This document shows, piece after piece, positions 49,425 through 58,704 of a DNA stretch of 64,000 bases. This stretch comes from Paenibacillus xerothermodurans. GTDB taxonomy: Bacteria > Bacillota > Bacilli > Paenibacillales > NBRC-103111. Position 1 is the stretch's first letter. Each line of letters begins with the position of its first letter. The stretch lies in contig NZ_NHRJ02000007.1 in NCBI RefSeq assembly GCF_002220865.2, forward strand, positions 62,001 to 126,000. Reading direction: 5' to 3'. The notes beneath the pieces are model-generated. The model did not search any database. It was given only the letters and a program-made list of their open reading frames with translations, and was not told the origin of the DNA. The position numbers and the translations under genes were made by a program.

Positions 49425-50605
49425 TGGATACCCAAGCGTTATACCGACAGAGAAGCGCGCTGTTCCTGAATGAAATCCGCCCGTATCTGCACTATGCGCT
49501 TCAGGGTGCAGCCGTGTCTGCAGGACTGGCCTTCCTGCTGGGTGCGATCGGCTACCGTCAGTTTTTGTTGTGGGTCCACCCGGCGTTTCCCTGGGAGCTC
49601 TTAGTGACCGCGGTGATGCTGATTGCGCTGGCAGGCGGGCGCATCCGTACTTATCTGCAGGAAGCGGACACGCTGTTTCTGCTTCCGCGCGAACATGCCA
49701 TGGACGCGTACCTCAGAACCGCTGTGAATCGTGCATTGCTCAAGCGCATTGTTGCAGTGGTCGCGGCATGGCTGCTCGTCTGGCCTGTATACCACAAACT
49801 GACGCCTTCCGGCGGTTGGATGTTTGTCGTCATTCTTGCCATTTGGCTCGCGTTCGCCTATATCCTTACACAGGGAAAATGGCTGGAGCTGCAGCTCCAA
49901 GAAAGACGTTCCCGTCTGGGATTTGCCGCTCTCCGATGGAGCATGAGTGCTGCCGGTGCGTATGCTTTGTTCGTTTTGCACCCGCTGTACGGCATTCTGG
50001 TGTTCGCGTTGTTAGCCATTGCATACCTCGCCGGACTGCGGTTGGCTCGCAAGTATATCGTTAACTGGGGTTTGCTGATAGACATGGAACGGACCCATAA
50101 GGGCAGCGTGTATCGTACTTTGAACTGGTTCATTGACGTTCCTGCGGTCCAAGGTAAAGCCAGAAATATGCATTGGCTCGATTGGGCTGTCCGTCCCGGC
50201 CGGTTTCGGCGAGACCGTGCTTACCCGTATTTGTATACGCTCGTTTGGCTGCGCTCGGAGCTGTTCGGTATCATTGTTCGTCTAACGGTGGTCGGTGTCA
50301 TTCTGCTGGCGCTAGTACCGGGCGACATTACCCGTGTGATCATTTACGCGGTCTTCGCCGGCTTCGGGGCACTGCAGTTGGCTGATTTGAAGCGGTACTA
50401 CCGCGAACATCTGTGGGTGCACATCTATCCGCTTCCCGCCGCGCTGCGTGAACATGCCGTCAACCGAGTGAGACTGTCCATCCATACGGGCATGCTTTTG
50501 CTACTCGCCATACCGACATTCATTACGATCGCCAATCCGCTTTGGGCAGCGTCCGTCCTGTTGGTCAGCGCCGCCGCTTCAGCGCTGTATCACCGTTATC
50601 GCTGA
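49424..50605 (+). CDS. ecsB: ABC transporter permease, EcsB type
   Basis: A 393-residue integral membrane protein with about eight to ten helices in clusters and long charged loops, matching EcsB. It starts DTQALYRQRSALFLNEIRPY, as such proteins do. ATG at 49424 overlaps the ecsA stop by one base; a TTG one codon earlier is the alternative. No third gene of the B. subtilis ecs operon (ecsC) follows; a strong terminator does. Confidence 0.9.
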   Translation: MDTQALYRQRSALFLNEIRPYLHYALQGAAVSAGLAFLLGAIGYRQFLLWVHPAFPWELLVTAVMLIALAGGRIRTYLQEADTLFLLPREHAMDAYLRTAVNRALLKRIVAVVAAWLLVWPVYHKLTPSGGWMFVVILAIWLAFAYILTQGKWLELQLQERRSRLGFAALRWSMSAAGAYALFVLHPLYGILVFALLAIAYLAGLRLARKYIVNWGLLIDMERTHKGSVYRTLNWFIDVPAVQGKARNMHWLDWAVRPGRFRRDRAYPYLYTLVWLRSELFGIIVRLTVVGVILLALVPGDITRVIIYAVFAGFGALQLADLKRYYREHLWVHIYPLPAALREHAVNRVRLSIHTGMLLLLAIPTFITIANPLWAASVLLVSAAASALYHRYR

Positions 50606-50618
50606 GCTGCGTTAATAA

Positions 50619-50664
50619 TGGATAGAAATTTCAGATCATGTCTGAAAGTTCTATCCATTTTTTT
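50619..50664 (+). terminator. Terminator after ecsB
   Basis: GGATAGAA-a-TTTCAGA and TCTGAAA-g-TTCTATCC form a 15-bp stem with one mismatch and a 5-nt loop, then TTTTTTT. Confidence 0.93.
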
Positions 50665-50890
50665 GTTGTTGAATTGCTCCGGTACCTCCATGGAATTCCC
50701 TGTGACAGGGTCGATTGTATGGCTTTTTATGGTGTACAATGCGCATTCTATTCAGTGGGTTATTCCCTGACATAGTCTGGAGCTTCCGACAACCAGGTAC
50801 TATACAAAATTAGTACTCTGCAATTACGCCAAGACCATGTAGAATACAATTAGCATCTGGTAATAGAACCCAGCAGAAGCAGAGGAGACG

Positions 50891-53020
50891 ATGGTCATGC
50901 CCGTAGTTATGGCGTTCTTAAAAATATTGTTCCGCGTTCTATTCAAACTGAACATCTCAGGCTTGGAGAAGCTGGACTTCTCCCGCCCCACCATACTGAT
51001 GCCGAACCACGTGTCATTGCTGGACGCGGTCCTGCTGGCAGCGTATTTGCCAAAAGAAGCGACTTTTGTCGTGAACACTCAGATTGCCAAGAAGATCAGA
51101 CTGCCGCTGAAGCTGCGCAATCATATCACCGTCGATCCCCAAAACCCGTACTCCGTCAGAACCATGCTCAAAACAGTACAAAGCGGCGTGCCTCTAGTGC
51201 TTTTCCCGGAGGGCCGAGTAACGGTGACGGGCGGTTTGATGAAAGTGTACAGCGGCATCGGCTACATCGCGATCAGAACCGGCGCACAGCTCTATCCTAT
51301 TGCGATTAACGGTGCGGAACGCTCAAAGCTGTCCTATATCGGTAACAAAATCAGAACCGTCTGGTTCCCCAAAATCAACATTGTGATCGGGGATCACTTC
51401 CATATTGCCGGGCAGCCCGATGTCTCGATGAAGCTGCAAAAAGAGATGGCGGCTGACAAAATCTTACGCGCACTTCAGGAGGTTCTGCTGCAGAGCCGGC
51501 TGAAGCCCGGCGTGAATCTGTTCGACGAGCTGCTGCTGCAGGCTTCGCGTCACGGGCGAGGCCGCGTCATATGCGAGGACATCGCACAAAAGCTGACGTA
51601 CCGCAAGCTCATCCTCGCCAGCTACCTGTTCAGCCGCAAGCTGCGCCCGTTGTTGAAAGATCAAGCCGCGACGGGGGTGCTGCTGCCCAACTCGAACGGT
51701 CATGCGATTGCCCTGTTTGCCCTATTCCGGCTCGGCATCACTCCGGCAATGCTCAATTTCTCAGCAGGCACCCAAAGCCTGCTGGACGCCTGTGACACCG
51801 CCGTGCTTCACACGATACTCACGTCCCGGCAGTTCGTGGAAAAAGCCAAGCTGGCTGATACCGTGGCTGCACTCGAGAAAAAGTGCAAAATCGTATATCT
51901 CGAAGATGTGAGAAAAGACATCCGTTTTTCGCATAAACTAGGTGCCTTTGCAGACCTGCTCACGGGACAACGAGCAGACAAAGGGTTCAACGACGTCATC
52001 CTTTTCACATCGGGCAGCGAGAGCAAGCCGAAAGGCGTGGTGCTCGGCCATGAGCAGCTGTTCGCCAACATGCAGCAGGCTCTAACGTTGTTCGACTTCA
52101 CTCCGGCGGACAAATTGTTCAATGCGCTCCCAATGTTCCACAGCTTCGGACTGACGGCCGGGACGCTGCTGCCCATACTCAATGGAGTGACCGTGGTACT
52201 GTATCCAAGTCCGCTGCATTACCGGGTGATTCCCGAGCTCGTGTATGACCGGAATGCTACAGTGATCTTCGGTACGTCCACGTTCTTAGCCGGCTACGGC
52301 CGGGCGGCACACCCGTATGATTTCCATGCCGTGCGCTATGCGGTAGCCGGTGCGGAAAAGCTGAAAGATGAAGTCCGCGAGCTGTGGAGCCGCAAATTCG
52401 GCATCCGCATCTTGGAAGGCTATGGGACCACGGAAGCGGCACCTATCGTCACTATCAACTCGCCTTTGGCCTACAAGCCCGGCACTGTCGGCCGCCTTCT
52501 TCCGGGTATGCGCTGCAGACTGCAAGAAATCCCCGGGATCGAGCGTGGCGGAAGTCTGCAGATTCAAGGACCGAATGTAATGAAGGGGTATTTAATCCAT
52601 GGCCAAGGCTTTGTGCCCCGGCCGGAATGGTACGATTGCGGCGATGTAGTGGAGTTTGATGAGCGAGGCTTTATGACAATCAAATCACGCTTAAAAAGAT
52701 TCGCCAAAATAGGCGGCGAAATGATTTCTCTGCAGACGGTAGAGGAAACCGCGGCGGAATGCTATAACGATGCCGCATTAGCCGCGATCAGCGTGGAGGA
52801 CGGCCGAAAAGGCGAGCGCATACTGCTGTGCGTCACCAATCCGAATCACAAGCTGTCTGAGCTCAAAGCTTACATCACCGAGAAAGGCCACCCGCCTTTA
52901 CTGCTGCCATCGCGGTTAGTGGTAATCGATAAGCTGCCGCTTCTCGGCAGCGGCAAAACCGACTATGTGACGCTGCAAAAACTTGCCGAGTCCGCCGCGG
53001 ACAAAGGAGTACAAGACTGA
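50891..53020 (+). CDS. aas: Aas-type acyltransferase / acyl-ACP synthetase fusion
   Basis: A 709-residue two-domain enzyme. Residues 1-200 form a PlsC-type lysophospholipid acyltransferase: NHVSLLD with H40 and D45 (HX4D), then LFPEGRVT. The rest is an AMP-forming acyl-activating domain: ILFTSGSESKPKGVVLGHEQ, LEGYGTTEAAP, and FAKIGGEMISL with DKLPLLGSGKTDY near the catalytic lysine. E. coli Aas has the same order and re-acylates lysophosphatidylethanolamine with acyl-ACP. The ATG follows AGAGGAG. lplT overlaps its stop by one base, so the pair forms an import-and-repair unit. Confidence 0.93.
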   Translation: MVMPVVMAFLKILFRVLFKLNISGLEKLDFSRPTILMPNHVSLLDAVLLAAYLPKEATFVVNTQIAKKIRLPLKLRNHITVDPQNPYSVRTMLKTVQSGVPLVLFPEGRVTVTGGLMKVYSGIGYIAIRTGAQLYPIAINGAERSKLSYIGNKIRTVWFPKINIVIGDHFHIAGQPDVSMKLQKEMAADKILRALQEVLLQSRLKPGVNLFDELLLQASRHGRGRVICEDIAQKLTYRKLILASYLFSRKLRPLLKDQAATGVLLPNSNGHAIALFALFRLGITPAMLNFSAGTQSLLDACDTAVLHTILTSRQFVEKAKLADTVAALEKKCKIVYLEDVRKDIRFSHKLGAFADLLTGQRADKGFNDVILFTSGSESKPKGVVLGHEQLFANMQQALTLFDFTPADKLFNALPMFHSFGLTAGTLLPILNGVTVVLYPSPLHYRVIPELVYDRNATVIFGTSTFLAGYGRAAHPYDFHAVRYAVAGAEKLKDEVRELWSRKFGIRILEGYGTTEAAPIVTINSPLAYKPGTVGRLLPGMRCRLQEIPGIERGGSLQIQGPNVMKGYLIHGQGFVPRPEWYDCGDVVEFDERGFMTIKSRLKRFAKIGGEMISLQTVEETAAECYNDAALAAISVEDGRKGERILLCVTNPNHKLSELKAYITEKGHPPLLLPSRLVVIDKLPLLGSGKTDYVTLQKLAESAADKGVQD

Positions 53021-54279
53021 TGAAACCGACAAAGCCGACGAATTTGATCAACCCATCGTTGACCGCATCGAACGGCAGCAAGCCTCAGCATAGGCTGCAC
53101 CGCTCATTCAGCCCTTTGTCCGCCCTCTTGCTTACCCAGTTTTTATCGGCGTTCGCAGATAATATGATTTTGTTCATCACACTTGCCATGATTAAATTAT
53201 ATGCCCTGCCTGACTTCTACATCGGCGTGGTGCAAGGGGCATTCCTGTTTGCCTTTGTCCTGCTGGCTCCCTTCGTCGGAGCTTTTGCGGATAAAAATGC
53301 GAAATCGACCGTGCTCTGCATCGGCAATGCTATCAAAGCGGCAGGCATCGTGTGTCTGTTTGCCGGCCTGGACCCGGCGGTGAGCTACGCCATAGTGGGC
53401 ATTGGAGCAGCTGTGTACTCGCCTGCCAAATATGGCATTTTGACCGAGCTCACGTCCACCGAGACGCAGCTGCTTTCGGCCAACGCGAAGATGGAGGGCT
53501 TCACCATTTTAGCGATCTTAACCGGTTCACTCGCGGGAGGCACGCTGGCGGGCGTCTCGATCACGTCTGCACTGGCGGTATGCTTGGCCCTGTATCTGCT
53601 TTCTCTAGTGATGACCCTCGCTATACCGAAAGGCCCCGGCAATACTGAGATCCGCTACGGCCGTGAAATGCTGGCCTTTTTCAAGGACACCGGGAAACTG
53701 TTCTCAGTACGGAAAACCCGCTTCGCCCTGATCGGCACCGGCTCATTCTGGATGATATCGGCGGTGTTCCGGCTGGCCCTCATCGCATGGGTACCGATGC
53801 ATCTCGCGATCGAGTCGCTGGATCAGATTTCCATGCTCACGGCTATCACCGGCATCGGTATCATGATCGGGGCGCTCGCTACGCCGAAGCTGATTCCGGC
53901 GGCCAGATACTATAAGGCTTACCGGTTCGGAGCGATGATGGTTGCGGTGATGCTGCTGTTTCCACTGATGTACTCGGTGCCCGTCACGATTGTGCTTCTT
54001 CTCATGATCGGCTTCGCCGGAGGTGTGTTCATCGTGCCGATGAACGCCGCGCTGCAGGATGAAGGCCACAAGATGGTCGGAGCCGGTAAAACCATTGCCG
54101 TGCAGAACATGTTCGAAAATGTGCTGATGCTGTCCGGCGTTGGCATTTATACGCAGGTCACCAAAACGGGAGTGTCCGTTGACGGATCTGTCATCGGAGG
54201 AGCGATTGTGCTTGCTGTGTTCGTGGCGTTTTTATGGACCCAGGTCCGGTTTTTAAAGTCTGAAACAAATTTGTCATAG
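53020..54279 (+). CDS. lplT: Lysophospholipid transporter LplT (MFS)
   Basis: A 419-residue MFS protein with about 12 helices. It starts with a polar tail and then LSALLLTQFLSAFADNMILF, the LplT signature of a first helix with FADN. VGIGAAVYSPAKYGILTEL is also diagnostic. LplT flips lysophospholipids from the outer to the inner leaflet for re-acylation by Aas. AAAGGAG lies in the end of aas; start and stop overlap by one base. Confidence 0.93.
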   Translation: MKPTKPTNLINPSLTASNGSKPQHRLHRSFSPLSALLLTQFLSAFADNMILFITLAMIKLYALPDFYIGVVQGAFLFAFVLLAPFVGAFADKNAKSTVLCIGNAIKAAGIVCLFAGLDPAVSYAIVGIGAAVYSPAKYGILTELTSTETQLLSANAKMEGFTILAILTGSLAGGTLAGVSITSALAVCLALYLLSLVMTLAIPKGPGNTEIRYGREMLAFFKDTGKLFSVRKTRFALIGTGSFWMISAVFRLALIAWVPMHLAIESLDQISMLTAITGIGIMIGALATPKLIPAARYYKAYRFGAMMVAVMLLFPLMYSVPVTIVLLLMIGFAGGVFIVPMNAALQDEGHKMVGAGKTIAVQNMFENVLMLSGVGIYTQVTKTGVSVDGSVIGGAIVLAVFVAFLWTQVRFLKSETNLS

Positions 54280-54361
54280 ACGTCTGATGTAAACGGTATC
54301 CAAAATTTTTTTAGGCGCTATAATTAGAGTTAGACTACCAGTTGAAAGGAACATCAGAAGC

Positions 54362-54565
54362 ATGCAGATCTACATGACATTGATTATACTCACTGCGCTG
54401 GCGGGACTCGTGGGTACGCTTCTCGTTGGGTTTTCGCGCCACAACAAAGTAGGGGATCCCAATTATGACCGGAAACCTCTGGGAAACTGGGGCCGGCTGG
54501 GAGTGTATTATGTTCTGATGATTATTGTCCTGTTCGCGATTTTGTTTTACGCGATTGCAGAGTGA
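54362..54565 (+). CDS. Small two-span membrane protein
   Basis: A 67-residue protein: helix 1 (LIILTALAGLVGTLLVGF), a basic polar loop (SRHNKVGDPNYDRKPLGNWG), and helix 2 (YYVLMIIVLFAILFYAI). GAAAGGA precedes the ATG, and TATAAT lies about 38 bp upstream without a clear -35. It is followed by its own terminator. Family not recognised. Confidence 0.75.
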   Translation: MQIYMTLIILTALAGLVGTLLVGFSRHNKVGDPNYDRKPLGNWGRLGVYYVLMIIVLFAILFYAIAE

Positions 54566-54967
54566 GCGTCAAGTTTTCTTGAGTTTCATGTGAAAAAAGG
54601 CGCAGAAGAGGAAAGCCGGGACCGCGGCCTTCCTCTTTTTCGTGTGGCGTCTGTGATGGCGCGGTTGCACACGCTTGAACATGCGTGTGCCTAGCTGGAT
54701 AACAGACTTGAAACTGATGGCACTGGAATGAATATTTAAAAAAGTAACGTCTATGGCGCAAATTGCACCGGAGAATTTAACAACCGGTTCGCAACTTGGA
54801 TCTAAAACTATCCTGTATCTTGGGAAGATGGTAGAGTTGGTTAAGGAAATGACGAAAATAATCTATTGCCTATGACCATTGGATGGTTTTGTGGTTATAA
54901 CCCAACTAACGTGCTTGTAGACTTTACGATCATAATAACGAACAAATTGTTGTCGGAACGTTAACGC
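54566..54967. other. Border region before the AT-rich segment
   Basis: 400 bp with one terminator (54606-54643) and no recognised gene. Base composition changes here from GC-rich to AT-rich, marking the left edge of an apparently foreign or decayed segment. Confidence 0.5.
54606..54643 (+). terminator. Terminator after the small membrane protein gene
   Basis: AGAGGAAaGCCG and CGGCcTTCCTCT form the stem, followed by TTTTTCG. Confidence 0.88.
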
Positions 54968-55937
54968 TTACTCCACTGCAAAAACATCGGAGTCATTTTG
55001 GACGTTGATAAGGTCAGCGACGTTTCCTTCACCTTCAATTTCAGTGAACCCTTTGAAGGTGTACTTCTTATCGTTAATGATTTGGTTCAAGGATTCTTGG
55101 CTAAGGTCGGAGGTAGCAATTGTTACACGAAGTCCCTCGCGATTAATGCCACGTGCGTAAACTACTTTCGCTTTCAGGTTTTTAATTGCAAGGACTTCAT
55201 TAATTTTCTCAGCGGGAACTGGCTTGGCGAATGTTGCTGTAAACCTTGCTTTTTCAGCTCCGTTTGCTTTTACTTTTTTATTTAGCTTCTCGTGTACTTT
55301 GTTTTTATCAGCGGTTAAATCATCTTTAGTCTTATTGTTATCGTATTCTTCGTTAACCTTACTCAGTTCGCTTGTAGTGCCAACAGATGCTTCGGGAGCG
55401 CCAGTATCTTTCTTCGTTGACAAGATGCTAACCGATCTATCTGGCTTCGCCGCAGATACATTAGAGTATTTAAAATTATTCCACGACTCACCCTCCAAAG
55501 AATCCTCTGTATTGGTAAATGGAACATTATTATAATCCCCACCCTCGTAAACAGGCGGAATACTTTGAGCAGAATAAGCGATAAGATATGGGTTCTTGGA
55601 AGAGTCCATAATCCTAAAGTTTCCAGTAAAATTATATCTCGTCCAGCCTGTCCAAGAGTTTTTATCACGACTAACTACTTCGATTTCTTCGTTTCTTCCA
55701 TACCCTGGGGTAGTTGAGGATTGATCGGATTGGTCGTCTTCAAGATCAAATTTAGGATCAGGCAAAGTCGTAGATACCGAATATCCGTGAAGGGCATGGG
55801 TAGAGCCATTCTCTTTCAGATCAAGAGTCGTCAGATACCTAATAATGGTTTTTGCGTTTTCTATCTGGGTTGGAGACCAGTATATGCCTTCTAAGGCAAT
55901 GTAGATATAGTTATCTCCAGGGGTGTATGATGCAATG
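54968..55937 (-). pseudogene. 5'-truncated gene for a polar, possibly exported protein
   Basis: An open frame of about 320 codons whose upstream 58 codons (from YLIASYTPGDNYIYIALEGI) contain no ATG, GTG or TTG; the first possible start is a TTG at 55765. The protein is rich in Asn, Asp, Lys and Ser, with a mid-region DNNKTKDDLTADKNKVHEKL and a C-terminal small alpha/beta part (TATFAKPVPAEKINEVLAIK, LRVTIATSDLSQESLNQII). No signal peptide is found upstream, so the 5' end seems lost. Family not recognised. AT-rich compared with neighbours. Confidence 0.55.
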
Positions 55938-56522
55938 AGATATTACAAATATGTACGTTATATGACAATTTATTTTTGTGAAGATACAGGGTTTCGGCCA
56001 GAACTCTCCGCATGTGTGTGAGTTCATAATTGTTCATAACAAGTATAACCCGCTATGGGTGTACCACCTTTATCAAAGATCGGTAGTCATAAATACAGCG
56101 ACAAGTCTAGGACTTTATTCCAAGATTGTCGCTGTTTTGATTTATGGTGTCAGTCTAATACTAATTTCTAGCTAGTTAACTGGGATGAGACAAAACGAAG
56201 CACCCGAAAGAACCGGCGCTGCCGTTCGATCAGGTACTTCCTGTCGTCCAATTGTATTCTATTACTCTTGGTTGCCGCTCAGTTTCCCTGTCGGGAAACG
56301 GGCGGCTTTTTTCTTGGAAATCAAAACGCTCGCTTAATCGAGTTTCGTCTGTAAAAAGTTGAAGGTTTACGAAAAAATGGCAATAGGATGCTCGGGCCAC
56401 CTTATTTATAGGACCGTGTATAAAAGTCTTTCTATCAGGGTAACCTTATGAGTTAGCTCGCTTGATTAGCTGCCTTAGGACCACCTTCTATGTAAGGTTG
56501 CCTGGTTTTTACAATGTGGTAA
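55938..56522. other. AT-rich stretch without a gene
   Basis: No supported coding sequence. A rightward terminator lies at 56272-56313, with no gene recognised before it. Confidence 0.5.
56272..56313 (+). terminator. Orphan rightward terminator
   Basis: GCCGC...GTTTCCC and GGGAAAC...GCGGC pair around a short loop, followed by TTTTTT. It may be left over from a lost gene. Confidence 0.75.
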
Positions 56523-56835
56523 CTAATAACAAGGAGTTTTTCTTGCTATGGCAATACATGCTTTCTTCTTGCCTCGCCGAGAAGCAATTTTCCAGACTTT
56601 GTCGAGACTTCCGTGTTTCTAGAGCGAGCGATTGCCCATGCCGCTTCGCATAATGCCACTTTTGCGTGAGTATTGCCTTTTACGCTCTTTGTACTTTTTT
56701 TTACCAGCACTTTCGTGATTCACCGGGGCAGGGCAACCCCTGCCCATGAGGACAAATGGTCTGCCGTGGGGAATTGATCCATATCCACACCGATTTCCGC
56801 GATTAGGACCGCTGCTTTGTGAACTAAAATTCCTC
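56523..56835 (-). mobile_element. Second IS110-family transposase remnant
   Basis: Reading several frames gives, in order: VLIAEIGVDMDQFPTADHLS, SSWAGVA, then NESAGKKK-like text, KSVKGNTHAKVALCEAAWAI, ARSRNTEV, and KVWKIASRRGKKKACIAIAR before a stop at 56523. This is the conserved C-terminal half of IS110/IS116/IS902 transposases, broken by at least two frameshifts. Upstream sequence no longer matches. It is a different part and copy from the remnant at 32419. Confidence 0.85.
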
Positions 56836-57036
56836 CCTCCATCGAAAAGCCGCACGCAATACTTTGGCTGCTGCTGCATTTTTTTTAGTTTAATTTAGTA
56901 GTGTCATACATTACATTCCTCATTTACCAATATGTACCATATCGAGGGTTATCGTTCCCTCCCCTTTACAGTTGGGGCAAGCGCCGCTTTCTGTATTAAA
57001 CGAGAAATGAGCGGGTGTATAGCCTCGCATGACGGC

Positions 57037-57452
57037 TTAAGGTTGCTCTGCAAACAAAGAATGCAGCTTATCCCAGATATCGACATAGGTGATTGGCGTA
57101 GATATCCGATTTCGGCCGATCGGTGCTTGGGTCACGACGACGCATTGTTTAATGTTCTCCCATCGCTCAAGAGTACCGAGTTCTTGAGTTGTCCGTACGA
57201 CGGGAACTGTCTCTTCTTCTGACGTATCTGTCTTTTCTTTGTCCTCAGACACAAATATTGCAGCAACGTGACCAATATTCCGGAAATAAGAAAACTTTTA
57301 CCTCTGCCTGACATGCCTGCGACGCCGACCATTGCGCCTAAAGGGATTTCAACCGTCACGATATTGAACCGCCGTATACCTAACGGTACGTATTGTGGTG
57401 TGAGAGCTCGGGGGCTTACAGACCCTGCTCCTCGATTCCGCATTTCATTCAC
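57037..57452 (-). pseudogene. Frameshifted fragment of a UvrA-like ATPase
   Basis: Frame one reads RRFNIVTVEIPLGAMVGVAG then MSGRGKSFLISGIL, the Walker A of a UvrA-type ABC half. After a frameshift near 57270, frame two reads QCVVVTQAPIGRNRISTPIT then YVDIWDKLHSLFAEQP and a stop. The Q-x-PIGR-x-x-R-S/T-x-P-x-T-Y segment is the UvrA signature after the signature-containing insert. The rest of the roughly 750-950-residue protein is absent. It may come from a UvrA2-like paralogue of the kind linked to drug resistance. Confidence 0.82.
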
Positions 57453-57520
57453 TTGAATTTTGGGATGTATAGTCCAGCAAAGTATCTTTTAGTAATTGGC
57501 AGACATTCGCTAAATACTAG

Positions 57521-57793
57521 CTATTCTAATAATTTACTGATCTCATCTACCGCTTCTTTTTTCAAAAAAAAGCCAACGGTTGCAAATTCAACTCCTTGAT
57601 TAATCTTCTCAGTATGATCGAACATTCGGAGGTCCTTTCCAGAGTCTAGCTTGTAAATAGTACAATTTTCAAATATATCTTGAATATTAAAATACTTCTT
57701 AGCTAAAGGGAATACTAGCACATAATCATTTTCTTTTTTCGTAATTTGATAGTATAGACACTGATGTTTGAAATTATACGATCCATTCTTCAT
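57521..57793 (-). CDS. Small AT-rich hypothetical protein
   Basis: A 90-residue unrecognised protein: MKNGSYNFKHQCLYYQITKK, then a beta-rich part and a final helix (KKEAVDEISKLLE). AAGGGAAGGA lies upstream of the ATG. AT-rich codon use and position among wreckage suggest recent transfer. Could be an immunity or cargo gene of a lost element. Confidence 0.55.
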   Translation of the reverse strand: MKNGSYNFKHQCLYYQITKKENDYVLVFPLAKKYFNIQDIFENCTIYKLDSGKDLRMFDHTEKINQGVEFATVGFFLKKEAVDEISKLLE

Positions 57794-57901
57794 AATATAT
57801 CCTTCCCTTCAAATTATACTATGTATTATTCAATAATCATATTATTTTGTATGAATTCGCTGGCTAGCGTTCATAAATATAAGGGTTAGGAGAGGGTAAA
57901 A

Positions 57902-58390
57902 ATTAAAACTATTAAAAATTTGCTTCTGTCATTGTCGTTTGTAATTATGCTACTGTCACTTCCTTTCTCAGCAGCGGCTTCAGCTGCAGGAACTAGTCCA
58001 TCAAACCAAATATCCGATCAGTCTATGACGGCTGCCTCTGAGGGAACTTTTGATATTTACTGCGATGGGCAAAACATGCTTATGTGGTGTGATTGGTGGT
58101 CAGTATTTGACGACGATTTGATTTACAGGATTGATGTAACTATTGACTTCGAAAAAAGTGTATCTTGGCTCGGTTGGCAAACTAAAACTACAAAAAATCA
58201 AACTCTTTATTTAAATTCTCCCTATAACGAAGCATATGGTCAATTAGAAGCAGACCTAACGCCATATGGCTCAGGGACTTACCGTGGTCGAGCTATGGCT
58301 ACTGCGTATACATTCGATGGCGATGCACTAATAATGCCTATAAAACTTTCTAGTAGTGTGTCAGCACCTTTTCCTGCTACGTTTAATTGA
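57902..58390 (+). CDS. Exported protein with an apparent ATT start
   Basis: A 162-residue secreted protein. KIKTIKNLL followed by SLSFVIMLLSLPFSAAASAA is a good signal peptide with cleavage after ASA. The mature part contains DIYCDGQNMLMWCDWW with two cysteines, and a beta-rich end (LTPYGSGTYRGRAMATAY). The basic N-terminal lysines lie upstream of the first standard codon (TTG at 57920). The codon at the right distance from AGGAGAGG is ATT at 57902. Either it starts at ATT or the ATG was mutated. A terminator follows. Family unknown. Confidence 0.6.
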   Translation: MKTIKNLLLSLSFVIMLLSLPFSAAASAAGTSPSNQISDQSMTAASEGTFDIYCDGQNMLMWCDWWSVFDDDLIYRIDVTIDFEKSVSWLGWQTKTTKNQTLYLNSPYNEAYGQLEADLTPYGSGTYRGRAMATAYTFDGDALIMPIKLSSSVSAPFPATFN

Positions 58391-58423
58391 TAGAAACAAT
58401 TTTTTCGATTAAGTGAGATCACA

Positions 58424-58466
58424 CAGGCAGAACCATGGGTTAAATGACCAGGTTCTGCCTCTTTAA
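58424..58466 (+). terminator. Terminator after the exported protein gene
   Basis: AGGCAGAACC and GGTTCTGCCT form a perfect 10-bp stem around a 16-nt loop, followed by CTTTAAT. Confidence 0.82.
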
Positions 58467-58484
58467 TGGATGTATGGTTTCTGG

Positions 58485-58685
58485 TTAAAGAGAAAATAGA
58501 CCAATAATCTCTTGGAAAAAACCATCTTGGAATAGGATGCATTCCAAATTTGTGAAGTATAAGTGGTTGCATTCAATATTCGATGTTAACAGTGATTCAA
58601 TATAATGCTCAGGGCCACTAGAGTTATTACTTTTCACATGCAACTCCATCATTGTCTCCAAAATGAACATCGAGTGATCGTTCAA
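58485..58685 (-). CDS. Doubtful 66-residue frame
   Basis: A TTG-started AT-rich frame (NDHSMFILETMMELHVKSNN...) with only a weak ribosome site. It sits beside the decayed IS3 element. No family recognised; may be a remnant rather than a gene. Confidence 0.25.
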   Translation of the reverse strand: MNDHSMFILETMMELHVKSNNSSGPEHYIESLLTSNIECNHLYFTNLECILFQDGFFQEIIGLFSL

Positions 58686-58704
58686 ACCTTAATTTGCTTC
58701 GGCT

